Shown here: in pieces, positions 1 through 6,697 of the stretch
How the letters are laid out: the number at the start of each line of letters is the position of its first letter
Numbering within the stretch: the first letter of the stretch is position 1
Source: Planctomycetia bacterium
GTDB taxonomy: Bacteria > Planctomycetota > Planctomycetia > Gemmatales > Gemmataceae
Direction: 5' to 3'
Assembly: GCA_005773755.1 (NCBI GenBank)
Contig: SXHE01000839.1
Location: 1-8,102 of the forward strand
Length of the DNA stretch: 8,102 nucleotides
Position numbers and translations under genes: made by a program
Notes under the pieces: generated by a model
What the model was told of the DNA's origin: nothing
Database searches by the model: none
The model's input: the letters and a program-made list of their open reading frames with translations, nothing else

Positions 1-32
1 AGAACTTTGAAACTGGGCTTATCAGCGGAGCC

Positions 33-452
33 TCATTCAAGCGATGTTGCAGCGTCCGAGATAAAGGTCTTCAGCCTCGGTTCAGATAGTTTCTCCTCGT
101 GCTTCGGATCCAATCCTGTTGGATGCATCGTGATGTGTGCGGATGGCATGATGGGTTGCCCTACGACAGGGTAAATGTCACCGCGGAAGCCTGCCTCTGA
201 ATGCGCATCGATCGTAAACCGGAACATGTTCATACCACTGTGTTCAACAACGCTTCTGAGGTACATAAGTGCCGGGACAACGTGGTTAAACCAGTCCTCG
301 GAAGCGGGCTGCGTTCCGAGCGCGGGGTATCGCCAACACGAACCGCCGATGTGCTCCCAACCCAAGCGTAGAAATGCTACTTGAATGCGGGTGCGGTCAT
401 TCCCATCCTTCACGCTCGCCTGCTCTATGTCGAATGATATCGTAATCGGCAT
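33..452 (-). CDS. Hypothetical protein, 139 aa, lower-GC gene
   Basis: I do not recognise this protein. It is a small soluble protein without signal peptide or membrane segment. Visible features are an N-terminal strand (ITISFDIE), a conserved-looking central part (LGWEHIGGSCWRYP, then EDWFNHVVPALMYLR, a likely helix) and a strand FRFTIDAHSE. This strand-helix-strand order loosely resembles small ferredoxin-like folds such as VapD/Cas2, but I see no catalytic signature, so that is only a speculation. The ATG at 452 is supported by a Shine-Dalgarno sequence GGGAGA about six bases upstream; the stop is TGA at 33-35. Its base composition is visibly less GC-rich than every neighbouring gene, which suggests more recent acquisition. 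It lies 128 bp downstream of the DUF4058 gene on the same strand and probably has its own promoter. Confidence 0.75.
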   Translation of the reverse strand: MPITISFDIEQASVKDGNDRTRIQVAFLRLGWEHIGGSCWRYPALGTQPASEDWFNHVVPALMYLRSVVEHSGMNMFRFTIDAHSEAGFRGDIYPVVGQPIMPSAHITMHPTGLDPKHEEKLSEPRLKTFISDAATSLE

Positions 453-580
453 TGTTGTCTCCCGCTATGGGTTTCGGTTGAAAACCCCGCCCGTTCACAC
501 GGCCGTTGGGTGAAGTAATTCGCGACACGGCCACCTACACCTGACACCGTATCCCGTCTGAAAGTAACCCCCGCCTCACA
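453..580. other. Intergenic spacer, possible promoter for the 139-aa gene
   Basis: This 128-bp gene-free spacer separates the DUF4058 stop codon from the start of the 139-aa gene; both genes are on the minus strand. It contains an 8-bp palindrome ACGGCCGT at 499-506 and the ribosome binding site of the downstream gene around 458-463. I see no convincing -35/-10 pair and no hairpin with a T-tract. Confidence 0.4.
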
Positions 581-1285
581 TTACTCCAAATAGGCCCGCT
601 TCGCGGCGCGCTGGTAAGTCTCTTCCAGATCGATGGTGACGGACTCGTGAACGCTCAACGGTAGCGGCAGGGTCGGTAGCGGCTGGCCGACTTGCAGCGG
701 GCGACGCCACAGGTCCACGAGGCTGCCCATGTCGTCGTTGACGGGCACCACCTCGCCCACGCGATAAGCCGCGGCGAACGGCGGCGACAGCGGGGGCACG
801 TCCAACCCCAGCGCGCCGGTAATCGCGTCCGAGAACGAGAACCCCTTCGGCCTCGGCAGCACATCGACCAGCAGCAAGTGAACACCCAGACGCAGGTAGC
901 CGAGGTAGCGGTTGGTGTACGTCTCCTTCGCGTCGGCCCGGTCCTTGTTGCGAGGCGAAACGAGTTCGATGGCCGCGATGAGCTGGCCGTGGTAGTCGAT
1001 GTGAACGGCCCGCTGTGGGTCGAGGCGAAAGGCCACGTTCGCGTGCAGGTCCGGTTCGATAACGCTCGTGGCGGTCGCGGGTTCGACGGCCGGGCGCGGT
1101 CCCCACTGCCGCACGCTCACGTCCGGCTTGCCGTTCGCCGACCCCACCGTGAGCGCCGGCACACCGCCGAGGAATGCCTTGTACCCTTCGGGCAGGCGCG
1201 GCTGAATCCACTCGACGAGGTATACGAGCCACAGCGGGTGAACGCTGTCCCACCCACGTTCGTCGGTCCAGTCGTGCAGCGGCAT
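581..1285 (-). CDS. DUF4058 family protein
   Basis: A 234-residue soluble protein of the DUF4058 family, recognised from the N-terminus (MPLHDWTDERGWDSVHPLW) and the core (AAIELVSPRNK at residues 104-114, then RYLGYLRLGVHLLLVDVL). The family is common in planctomycetes and cyanobacteria, and its function is not established. The order D55 (PDVSV), E107 (IELVSPRNK114) and a following strand ending in D141 resembles Uma2/DUF820-type PD-(D/E)XK nuclease folds; a nuclease-like fold is therefore an inference, not a demonstrated activity. The length is about that expected and the protein looks complete. The ATG at 1285 has a Shine-Dalgarno GAGGG six bases upstream, and the stop is TAA at 581-583. 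It lies 67 bp downstream of the HD-domain gene, so it may be the distal member of the same operon or have its own promoter. Confidence 0.88.
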   Translation of the reverse strand: MPLHDWTDERGWDSVHPLWLVYLVEWIQPRLPEGYKAFLGGVPALTVGSANGKPDVSVRQWGPRPAVEPATATSVIEPDLHANVAFRLDPQRAVHIDYHGQLIAAIELVSPRNKDRADAKETYTNRYLGYLRLGVHLLLVDVLPRPKGFSFSDAITGALGLDVPPLSPPFAAAYRVGEVVPVNDDMGSLVDLWRRPLQVGQPLPTLPLPLSVHESVTIDLEETYQRAAKRAYLE

Positions 1286-1352
1286 TCTCGGCCCTCGGTT
1301 CGGCGACCCACCGAATGCTAACGCGGCGGGCCGGGCAAATCAACGTGCGGTG

Positions 1353-1868
1353 TCAGGTGCCGAGTTTGAGGCCCCACGCCTTCAGCACAGCGGTCGGGGT
1401 GATGAACCGCGTGGCGCGGTCGTGGGCCCACGGGAGCAGCGCGCGGGCCGCGTCGGTGCAGAGCCGCTTCGGGTTGGGGGTGATGCCGACGCGCCCCAGG
1501 TCGAGCCGGTCCGCGTCCCAGCACGCTTGTAGCGTCGGGTCGCCGGCGATCAGGCCGTCGGTGTGCGTGTCGCACGCCTCGTACAGCAACTCGAAGCGGT
1601 CGTCGTCGAGGTGGATGAGGTCGCCGCGCAACGTACGGGCGAAGTCGGCGGCGCGCGCCCCGTGCCCGTGGTCCGTGCTCTCGTTCACGCGGCGCGAGTC
1701 GTGGAGCAGCGCGAACAGCGTGACCACGTCGCGGTCCGCGCCGGTCGCGTCGGCGATGCGGAGGCCGTTTTCCAACACGCGCGCCCAGTGGATGACGCCG
1801 TGATCGCTGTACAGCGGGAGCCGGTATTCGGCGAGGATGCGGGGCAGGATCGCGACCGGGTCGTTCAT
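1353..1868 (-). CDS. HD-domain phosphohydrolase-like protein
   Basis: A 171-residue cytoplasmic protein with the signature of the HD metal-dependent phosphohydrolase superfamily. Candidate metal ligands are H23/H27 (SDHGVIHWAR), the H56-D57 doublet (LFALLHDSRR), H67/H69 (DHGHGAR) and D118/D120 (CWDADRLDLGRVGI). This gives the H...HD...D order typical of the superfamily. The substrate cannot be told from sequence; nucleotides or other phosphoesters are possible. The reading frame is open further upstream to 2099, but that extension is arginine-rich shadow sequence of the preceding gene. The ATG at 1868 overlaps the preceding TGA in ATGA, which strongly supports this start and implies translational coupling. 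A C-terminal segment from about residue 131 to 171 is conserved-looking but unassigned. Confidence 0.87.
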   Translation of the reverse strand: MNDPVAILPRILAEYRLPLYSDHGVIHWARVLENGLRIADATGADRDVVTLFALLHDSRRVNESTDHGHGARAADFARTLRGDLIHLDDDRFELLYEACDTHTDGLIAGDPTLQACWDADRLDLGRVGITPNPKRLCTDAARALLPWAHDRATRFITPTAVLKAWGLKLGT

Positions 1869-2452
1869 TGGGGGCGCTCGCGGTACGGGGCGTGGCCGTA
1901 GTACTTGGGCCGGTCGTCGAGGCGGACGTGCAACCACGACACGCCCGCGCCCGCGGTGCTCAGCCAGACGGGTTTCGCGCTCAGCCGCCGTGTCATCGCT
2001 GCGCCGACTAGTTGCCAGAGCGCGTCCCGCTGCGCTTCGGGCGCGTGGCGCACGAACGCCGCGAGGTGCCCGTAGGCCGCGTGGTCTGCGACCGGGCACG
2101 GCACAATGAGCCGGGCGTCACCGCGCAGGTTCGCGAACTCCACCACACCCGAATCCGGTGCGGTGCGGAAGTGCTCCGCGAAGGCGTCCGGGTCGGGCCG
2201 GCGCGCGAGCGCGGGATCGTCGAGCAGAACGAACTCGAAGGGGCGGGTCGCGGTCGCGGTGGTGACGCCGGGCGATTCCCACCGGAACGCGGAGAACGGT
2301 GCGCCGGCCAAGAGCGCGTTGAACGCGATGCGGAACGGTGCGTCGGTGCGGAAGCCGGTCAGCGCGTCCGCGAAAGAGACCGGTTCACCGTCGCGCAGCG
2401 CGGCGAACCGCAGAGCATCGCTGGTCAGCGATTCGCCGTGAAACGTCCACAT
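1865..2452 (-). CDS. DUF6940-like protein
   Basis: A 195-residue soluble protein that I recognise from memory as DUF6940-like; the function is unknown. Supporting motifs are FRWESPGVT (residues 56-64), EFANLRGDARLIVPCP (105-120), and the C-terminal block with WLSTAGAGVSWLHVRLD (163-179) and RPKYYGHAPY (181-190). The repeated invariant-looking W, H, R, D and K residues suggest an enzyme or ligand-binding protein, but this is inference. I chose ATG at 2452. A GTG at 2467, abutting the kinase stop codon, would add five residues but has no visible Shine-Dalgarno sequence, whereas the ATG has a weak GTGGGA about nine bases upstream. The stop TGA overlaps the HD gene start by 4 bp. Position between the kinase and the HD gene places it in the two-component operon. 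Confidence 0.8.
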   Translation of the reverse strand: MWTFHGESLTSDALRFAALRDGEPVSFADALTGFRTDAPFRIAFNALLAGAPFSAFRWESPGVTTATATRPFEFVLLDDPALARRPDPDAFAEHFRTAPDSGVVEFANLRGDARLIVPCPVADHAAYGHLAAFVRHAPEAQRDALWQLVGAAMTRRLSAKPVWLSTAGAGVSWLHVRLDDRPKYYGHAPYRERPQ

Positions 2453-2467
2453 GGGAAGTGTTCCCAC

Positions 2468-4546
2468 TCACGAGCCGACGGCGACGGCGTCGCGCGGTCT
2501 CGTCCGGTCGGAAGACGCGGGCGGCGGCGGCGACGCCGTGTGTGCGCCGATCGGCAGCGTGACGCGGAAGGTCGTCCCGGCACCCGGTTCGCTCTCGACC
2601 GCGATCTCGCCGCCCAGCCGCGCGACGTACTCGCGCACGATGGCGAGGCCCAGCCCGGCGTGAACCCCGGTCGCGGTGCGCGAGGCGTCGGCCCGGTAGA
2701 ACCGTTCGAAGATCCGCTCGCGCACCTCGGCCGTCATGCCGATGCCGGTGTCGCGCACCTCGAACACCGCGCGCGCCCCGTCGCGCCGCACGGTCAGGTC
2801 GATGGTGCCGTTGGGGTTGTTGTACTCGACGGCGTTGTGGAGCAGGTTCATCAGCACCTCGCGCAGCTTGGCCGCGTCGGTGTCGAGCGCAACGCTCTCG
2901 TCGAGGCGGGTCGCGACCGAGACGTTGTTGGCGACGGCCAGCGGGCGGATGACGGCGGCGCACCCGGCGGCGAGTTCGGCCGCGTCGACGTGGGCCACGT
3001 GCGTGTGATCGTTGCCGGCGTCGAGCGAGGCCAGCGTCATGATCCGCTCGACCAGTTGGCCGAGCTGCTTGGAGATCAGCCGGCACTCTTCGAGGGTGGT
3101 CCGGTACTGATCGGGCGTGCGCGGCTTGCGCAGCGACACGTCGATGGTGGCGAGCAGCGCCGCAATGGGCGTGCGGAGTTCGTGCGAAATATCGGTCACA
3201 GCCTGTTTCTCCCTGGCAAAGGCCCGCTGGAGCAGCGTGAGGGTCTGCGTGATGCGGGCGTGAATGGGGGCCAGTTCGCGGCCCAGTTCGGCGGGGACGA
3301 CGGGCAACCGGAAGTCCTTCTCGGACACCCGGCTGACCGCGTCGGACAGCGTGCGGAGGGGTGAGAGACCACGAGCGACGAAGAACCAGCCGCCCAGCAC
3401 GAGGGCGGCGAACGTGACGGAGCCGATGGCGATCAGCCGCCCGCGCAGGCGGGCCAGTTCGGTGCGGGTCTCCTCGTGAACGCGGGTCAAGTCGGAGTCG
3501 TGCTCCTTCTGCTCGGCCGCGAGCCGCGCGCCGAGGACCGCGAGCTGCTCGTCGCGCTCCTTCTGGCTCGCGGCCAGCCGCGCGTCGAGTTCGGACGTCG
3601 GCCGCGCGACGTGGACGATGACCCGCACCACGACATCGGCCCCGCGGAACGGCGGGTAGTCGCGGTAGCGGGCGATGCCGACCGGGGCCGGCGGGGCCGG
3701 GAGCACCAGCCAGAACACCAGCGGGCGACCGCTCGACAGGGTACCCGTCACGACGCCGCGACACGGCCCCAGCCCAGGCACGGTCACGTCGGTGAGTTGC
3801 GGCTCGACCTCGGCCGTCGGGTCGGTCCCGGCCGGTGTGACCGGGAGGTCGGCGCTCAGCTTGTCCGAGCGCCCGGTCGCGACCGTGCGCCCGGTCCGGT
3901 TGGGGTACGTGGCGACGAGCGTGAACTGGAACTGGTGCGGCGGGTGCTCGTCGGCGAACGCCTTCCGCAGCGCTTCTTGAACGCGGGCGACCGCGCGCGG
4001 CCCGTCGAACTCGCTCCAGTTCGGGTACGGGTTGTGGCGGCGCGGATCGTTGCCGCGCATGATGGGTTCGACCGCGGCGATCGGGGCCAGCGCGGGCAGC
4101 AGGCCGGGCGCGGGCGACAGTTCGAGCAGAGCCGAGCGGAGCCGATACTGCCGCGCCTCCTCTTCGGGCGCGCGCAGCGTGGCGGGCGGGTCCGGCAGCT
4201 TCGGGATCGGACCGGGCCGCGGGATGAGCGGGTTCTGACCCACCAGCGACCGCGTGTGCGAATGCACCTCGCGGGCCAGGGCCTTCGACTCGGCCAACAG
4301 GTCGGCGTCGAACTTCGCCGTCGCCTCGGTCTGGCGCGCCTTGAACGTCTGCTCGATGCCCCGCGTCTCGGACTTGGCCTCGGACTGACGGCTCTTGAAC
4401 GTCTGCTCGATGCGCTCGGTCTCGGACGCCTCGCGCTGGCGCACGGCCCCGTTCGCGAACCGGTCCACGAGCAGCCCCACCGCGCTCAACGCGATCGCGA
4501 GCAACAGCAGCAAGTAGCCCAGCAGAGAACGGCGGATCGAGCGCAT
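2468..4546 (-). CDS. Membrane sensor histidine kinase
   Basis: A complete 692-residue inner-membrane sensor kinase that autophosphorylates on histidine and should pass the phosphate to the adjacent regulator. Order of parts: transmembrane helix 1 (about 8-28), coiled-coil stalk (about 35-95), a large extracytoplasmic domain (about 100-315) of no family I recognise, a second coiled coil (about 316-368), transmembrane helix 2 (371-390), a HAMP-like linker (about 391-440), and a HisKA domain with phosphoacceptor H455 in DISHELRTP. The HATPase_c domain follows with the N box (N567, N571), G1 DTGIGM (599-604), F box FERFYRAD (613-620) and G2 GLGLAI (631-636). All catalytic motifs are intact. The tail after about 668 is proline-rich. 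Both stalks carry an 18-residue tandem duplication. The ATG at 4546 has no strong Shine-Dalgarno sequence. The sensed signal is unknown. Confidence 0.95.
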   Translation of the reverse strand: MRSIRRSLLGYLLLLLAIALSAVGLLVDRFANGAVRQREASETERIEQTFKSRQSEAKSETRGIEQTFKARQTEATAKFDADLLAESKALAREVHSHTRSLVGQNPLIPRPGPIPKLPDPPATLRAPEEEARQYRLRSALLELSPAPGLLPALAPIAAVEPIMRGNDPRRHNPYPNWSEFDGPRAVARVQEALRKAFADEHPPHQFQFTLVATYPNRTGRTVATGRSDKLSADLPVTPAGTDPTAEVEPQLTDVTVPGLGPCRGVVTGTLSSGRPLVFWLVLPAPPAPVGIARYRDYPPFRGADVVVRVIVHVARPTSELDARLAASQKERDEQLAVLGARLAAEQKEHDSDLTRVHEETRTELARLRGRLIAIGSVTFAALVLGGWFFVARGLSPLRTLSDAVSRVSEKDFRLPVVPAELGRELAPIHARITQTLTLLQRAFAREKQAVTDISHELRTPIAALLATIDVSLRKPRTPDQYRTTLEECRLISKQLGQLVERIMTLASLDAGNDHTHVAHVDAAELAAGCAAVIRPLAVANNVSVATRLDESVALDTDAAKLREVLMNLLHNAVEYNNPNGTIDLTVRRDGARAVFEVRDTGIGMTAEVRERIFERFYRADASRTATGVHAGLGLAIVREYVARLGGEIAVESEPGAGTTFRVTLPIGAHTASPPPPASSDRTRPRDAVAVGS
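3476..3583 (-). repeat. 54-bp tandem duplication in the second kinase stalk
   Basis: Two adjacent 54-bp units encode ARLAASQKERDEQL... (from residue 322) and ARLAAEQKEHDSDL... (from residue 340). The period is exactly 18 residues, or five alpha-helical turns. At DNA level CTCCTTCT recurs at 3503 and 3557. The units lie in the coiled-coil stalk just outside transmembrane helix 2 of the histidine kinase. Confidence 0.8.
4307..4414 (-). repeat. 54-bp tandem duplication in the first kinase stalk
   Basis: Two adjacent 54-bp units encode RIEQTFKSRQSEAKSET (from residue 45) and GIEQTFKARQTEATAKF (from residue 63). A 20-nt stretch is identical in both units (4340-4359 and 4394-4413). The period is 18 residues, and the units sit in the stalk following transmembrane helix 1. 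Confidence 0.85.
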
Positions 4547-4574
4547 GTTGCACCGAGGAAGCAGTGGCCCGTGC

Positions 4575-5270
4575 TCACTTCGACGCGGGGGGCGGGTCGT
4601 CGTCGCCGCGGAGCATGTACCCCTCGCCCCAGCGGGTCAGGATCAGCGGCGGGTCGAACCCCTTGTCCACCTTGTTCCGCAAGTACCGAATGTAGACGTC
4701 CACCACGTTGGACGTGTTCTCGTCGTACTCGTCGTACAGGTGCTCCCAGATCATACTGCGCGTGACGACCTTGCCGCGGTGGAACGCGAGGAACTCCAGC
4801 AGGGCGTACTCGCGCGGCGTGAGGTGAACGGCCTGCCCGGCGCGGCGCACGGTGCGGGCCGCGGTGTCGATCTCCAGGTCGTAGCACCGCAGCACGGGGT
4901 CTTTCTGCTGGTGCCCGCGGCGCACCAGCGCGCGGATGCGGGCGAACAACTCGTCCATCTCGAACGGCTTGGCGAGGTAGTCGTCGGCCCCCGCGTCCAG
5001 GCCCGTCACCTTGTCGGTCGTCGTGGTCCGGGCGGTCAGCAGCAGGACGTGGGTGTTGACGCCGGACCCGCGCCACCGCTTGAGCAGCGTCAGGCCGTCG
5101 ATTTTGGGGAGCATGATGTCGAGCACGACGACGTCGTAGGACGTGCTCCGGCACTTCACGTCCGCTTCTTCGCCGTCGGTCGCGATGTCGACCGCGAACC
5201 CTTCTTCTTCCAACCCCTGGCGCAGCGCCTTCAGCAGGGGTTGGGTATCTTCGACCAGCAGCACGCGCAC
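4575..5270 (-). CDS. OmpR/PhoB-family response regulator
   Basis: A complete 231-residue DNA-binding response regulator. The receiver domain (1-118) has the acidic pocket E7/D8, phosphoacceptor D51 (VVVLDIMLPKIDG), T79, Y98 and K101 (KPF), all intact. The C-terminal winged helix (about 127-223) has the typical TPREYALLEFL, the recognition-helix region NTSNVVDVYIRYLRNKVD and a terminal hairpin near RWGEGYML. Its partner is the histidine kinase 28 bp downstream, so the pair is cognate by position. The start is a GTG at 5270, preceded by a strong Shine-Dalgarno GGAGGG seven bases upstream; no nearby ATG exists in frame. It is the first gene of the minus-strand operon and is divergent from the TolC-like gene. 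The short acidic and proline tail (DDDPPPASK) is unremarkable. The target genes are not known. Confidence 0.96.
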   Translation of the reverse strand: MRVLLVEDTQPLLKALRQGLEEEGFAVDIATDGEEADVKCRSTSYDVVVLDIMLPKIDGLTLLKRWRGSGVNTHVLLLTARTTTTDKVTGLDAGADDYLAKPFEMDELFARIRALVRRGHQQKDPVLRCYDLEIDTAARTVRRAGQAVHLTPREYALLEFLAFHRGKVVTRSMIWEHLYDEYDENTSNVVDVYIRYLRNKVDKGFDPPLILTRWGEGYMLRGDDDPPPASK

Positions 5271-5277
5271 GGATGTG

Positions 5278-5283
5278 CCCTCC
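5278..5283 (-). promoter_or_regulatory. Ribosome binding site of the response regulator
   Basis: GGAGGG on the minus strand lies seven bases before the GTG at 5270. It decides the start because the codon is not ATG. Confidence 0.8.
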
Positions 5284-5314
5284 GGCGAGAGTAACCCAGT
5301 TGGCTATTTGAGTT

Positions 5315-5338
5315 TACCCGCTCCGGATGAAGTGGGTA
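5315..5338. promoter_or_regulatory. Candidate operator dyad (TACCCgCT / AGtGGGTA)
   Basis: Half-sites TACCCGCT (5315-5322) and AGTGGGTA (5331-5338) are inverted copies matching at 7 of 8 positions, separated by 8 bp. Related ACCC/GGGT motifs occur at 5291-5297 and 5463-5470. The location, 45-68 bp upstream of the regulator start, is suitable for autoregulation. Binding by any protein is inferred. Confidence 0.3.
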
Positions 5339-5462
5339 TGAGAAATGCGCCGCGGCAGGCGGCCGAACCTCACCGCGCAACGTGCGCCGCCGGCGGAGCT
5401 GTAGCATTCGCTCTGACCACTTGGCTTGAAGAAGCTGTAGCGGGTGTGTCGATTATACCGGT

Positions 5463-6695
5463 GTGGGTAACCGCGCCGTAAGGACATGGCGCGCCGCGAG
5501 GTTGCTCGCGGCGCTCGCGCTCGTGGGGTGTCATTCGCCCGCGAAGGTGCCCGTGCGCCCCGTGCCGGCCGCGCCACAACTGCCCGTGACCGCCCGCGCG
5601 CCGGTGGTGCCCGATGTGTCCGCGGTGCCGGCCGACGCACCACCGCACCCGCCGCGCCCCGGCGAGTACCGGCACCTCACCGCGGCCGACTGCCGCAAGC
5701 TCGCGGTCGCCAACGCGCCATTCGCCGCCGATCTCGACCGTCACCCCGAAAACGATCCGCCCTCGCACCCCAGGTTCCACAAGAAGGCGACCCGCTACGC
5801 GGAGGCCAGCCGGCTCGTTCGCGGGTACGCCGCCGACGATCTACGGAACCGCGCCGCGGGCGAGGCGCTCGACGAGTTCTTCAAACTGGCCCAGGCCGAA
5901 GGGCAATACGATCTGCTCGCGGCGGCGGACACCGAGGTGCGCGCCCAACTGGAAGACGCGCTGAAGGCCGAGCGCGCCGGCTTGAAGGACCGAGCCGACA
6001 TCCCCGGCATCCGGCGGAAGCTGCTCGACCTCGAAGCGCAGCAGGCCAAGCTCGACGCCGGGATCGGCGTGCTGAACGCGAGCCTTCGTGCCCGCCTCGG
6101 CCTTGCAGCCAACGACCCGCTCCCGCTGTGGCCCACGGACCCGCTCAAGGTGAAGCCCGACGATGTGGACGTGGAGCAAGCCGTCGCTACCGGCTTGCGC
6201 TACCGGTCCGACCTGAACGCCCTGCGCGTGCTGGCCGACGGCAACGCCGCGGACATGGCCGACGGGCTGCTCAAGAGCATTAACCCGCTGCTGGGCAAGC
6301 TGGCATCGGACAACCCGGTGGTCGCGCTGTTCGCCCCGATCCTTGCCCCGTTCACCGGGAAGCCGGAGCGCCGCGAGGCGGAAACGACCGCGCGCGTCGC
6401 CGGTGTGTTGCAGGCCCGAGAGCGCCAGGCCGACGCCGAGATCCGCGCCGCGGCGGCGCTGATGCGCGGCAACCGGTTCGCGGTCGCGGCCCGCGCGATG
6501 GACATGAAGCAGGTGGAGGCCCGGCTCGCGGAACTGCGCAAGCGCGAGAGCGCCGGCCTGAACGTGACCGCGGACCTCATCACCGCCAAGCTCGACCTGC
6601 TGAAAGCCAAAGGCGACCTGCTGACGGCGGTGATCGAGTGGCACGCGGCCGAGGTCAAGCTGCGCCAGGCGATGGGCCTACTGGTGCGAGAGTGA
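5463..6695 (+). CDS. TolC-like outer membrane lipoprotein
   Basis: A 410-residue predicted lipoprotein. The signal sequence has basic residues followed by LLAALALVGC, with lipidated cysteine C23, then a proline-rich linker (24-68). The rest is alpha-helical and coiled-coil rich. The TolC/outer membrane efflux pattern is seen twice: LNASLRARLGL (204-214) leading to the RYRSDLNAL motif (246-254), and the C-terminal helix ending KLRQAMGLL (399-407). Family members form outer membrane exit ducts for efflux pumps. Here the expected beta-barrel strands are hard to see, and the mid-segment (268-297) is hydrophobic and proline-containing, so it may be a diverged member. No HlyD or pump gene lies beside it. 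The start used is GTG 5463, which places the lipobox correctly but has no clear Shine-Dalgarno sequence; a TTG near 5502 would remove much of the signal peptide. It is divergent from the two-component genes. Confidence 0.78.
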   Translation: MGNRAVRTWRAARLLAALALVGCHSPAKVPVRPVPAAPQLPVTARAPVVPDVSAVPADAPPHPPRPGEYRHLTAADCRKLAVANAPFAADLDRHPENDPPSHPRFHKKATRYAEASRLVRGYAADDLRNRAAGEALDEFFKLAQAEGQYDLLAAADTEVRAQLEDALKAERAGLKDRADIPGIRRKLLDLEAQQAKLDAGIGVLNASLRARLGLAANDPLPLWPTDPLKVKPDDVDVEQAVATGLRYRSDLNALRVLADGNAADMADGLLKSINPLLGKLASDNPVVALFAPILAPFTGKPERREAETTARVAGVLQARERQADAEIRAAAALMRGNRFAVAARAMDMKQVEARLAELRKRESAGLNVTADLITAKLDLLKAKGDLLTAVIEWHAAEVKLRQAMGLLVRE

Positions 6696-6697
6696 GT

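Larger units (their letters stand above)
5271..5462. promoter_or_regulatory. Divergent promoter region between regulator and TolC-like gene
   Basis: This 192-bp gene-free region separates two divergently transcribed genes and must hold promoters for both. On the minus strand there is an exact TATAAT at 5452-5457, but no good -35 hexamer at the usual distance. This leaves a leader of about 170 nt to the regulator. On the plus strand TTGAAG (5426-5431) followed by AT-rich GATTATA (5451-5457) is only a weak candidate. Several TACCC/GGGTA motifs occur here, two of them arranged as a dyad at 5315-5338. Confidence 0.5.

Noticed and set aside
1869..2099. 77-residue N-terminal extension of the HD protein
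   Set aside because: The extension is arginine/proline-rich shadow sequence inside the DUF6940-like gene. The ATG at 1868 in an ATGA overlap is the natural start.
2012..3364. 450-codon open frame on the plus strand
   Set aside because: It is antisense to the kinase and DUF6940-like genes. Its product is rich in R, G, H and V, as expected for a shadow frame in GC-rich DNA, and shows no domain.
2385..4553. 722-codon minus-strand frame overlapping the kinase
   Set aside because: It is an arginine/alanine-rich alternative frame of the same DNA; all recognisable motifs are in the 692-residue frame.
3476..4765. 429-codon open frame on the plus strand
   Set aside because: It lies antisense to the kinase, whose HisKA, HATPase and membrane segments are intact. 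The low-complexity R/G/H/Q-rich product is a shadow.
5486..6283. 265-codon frame overlapping the TolC-like gene
   Set aside because: It is arginine-rich shadow sequence; the lipobox and the outer membrane efflux motifs are in the other frame.
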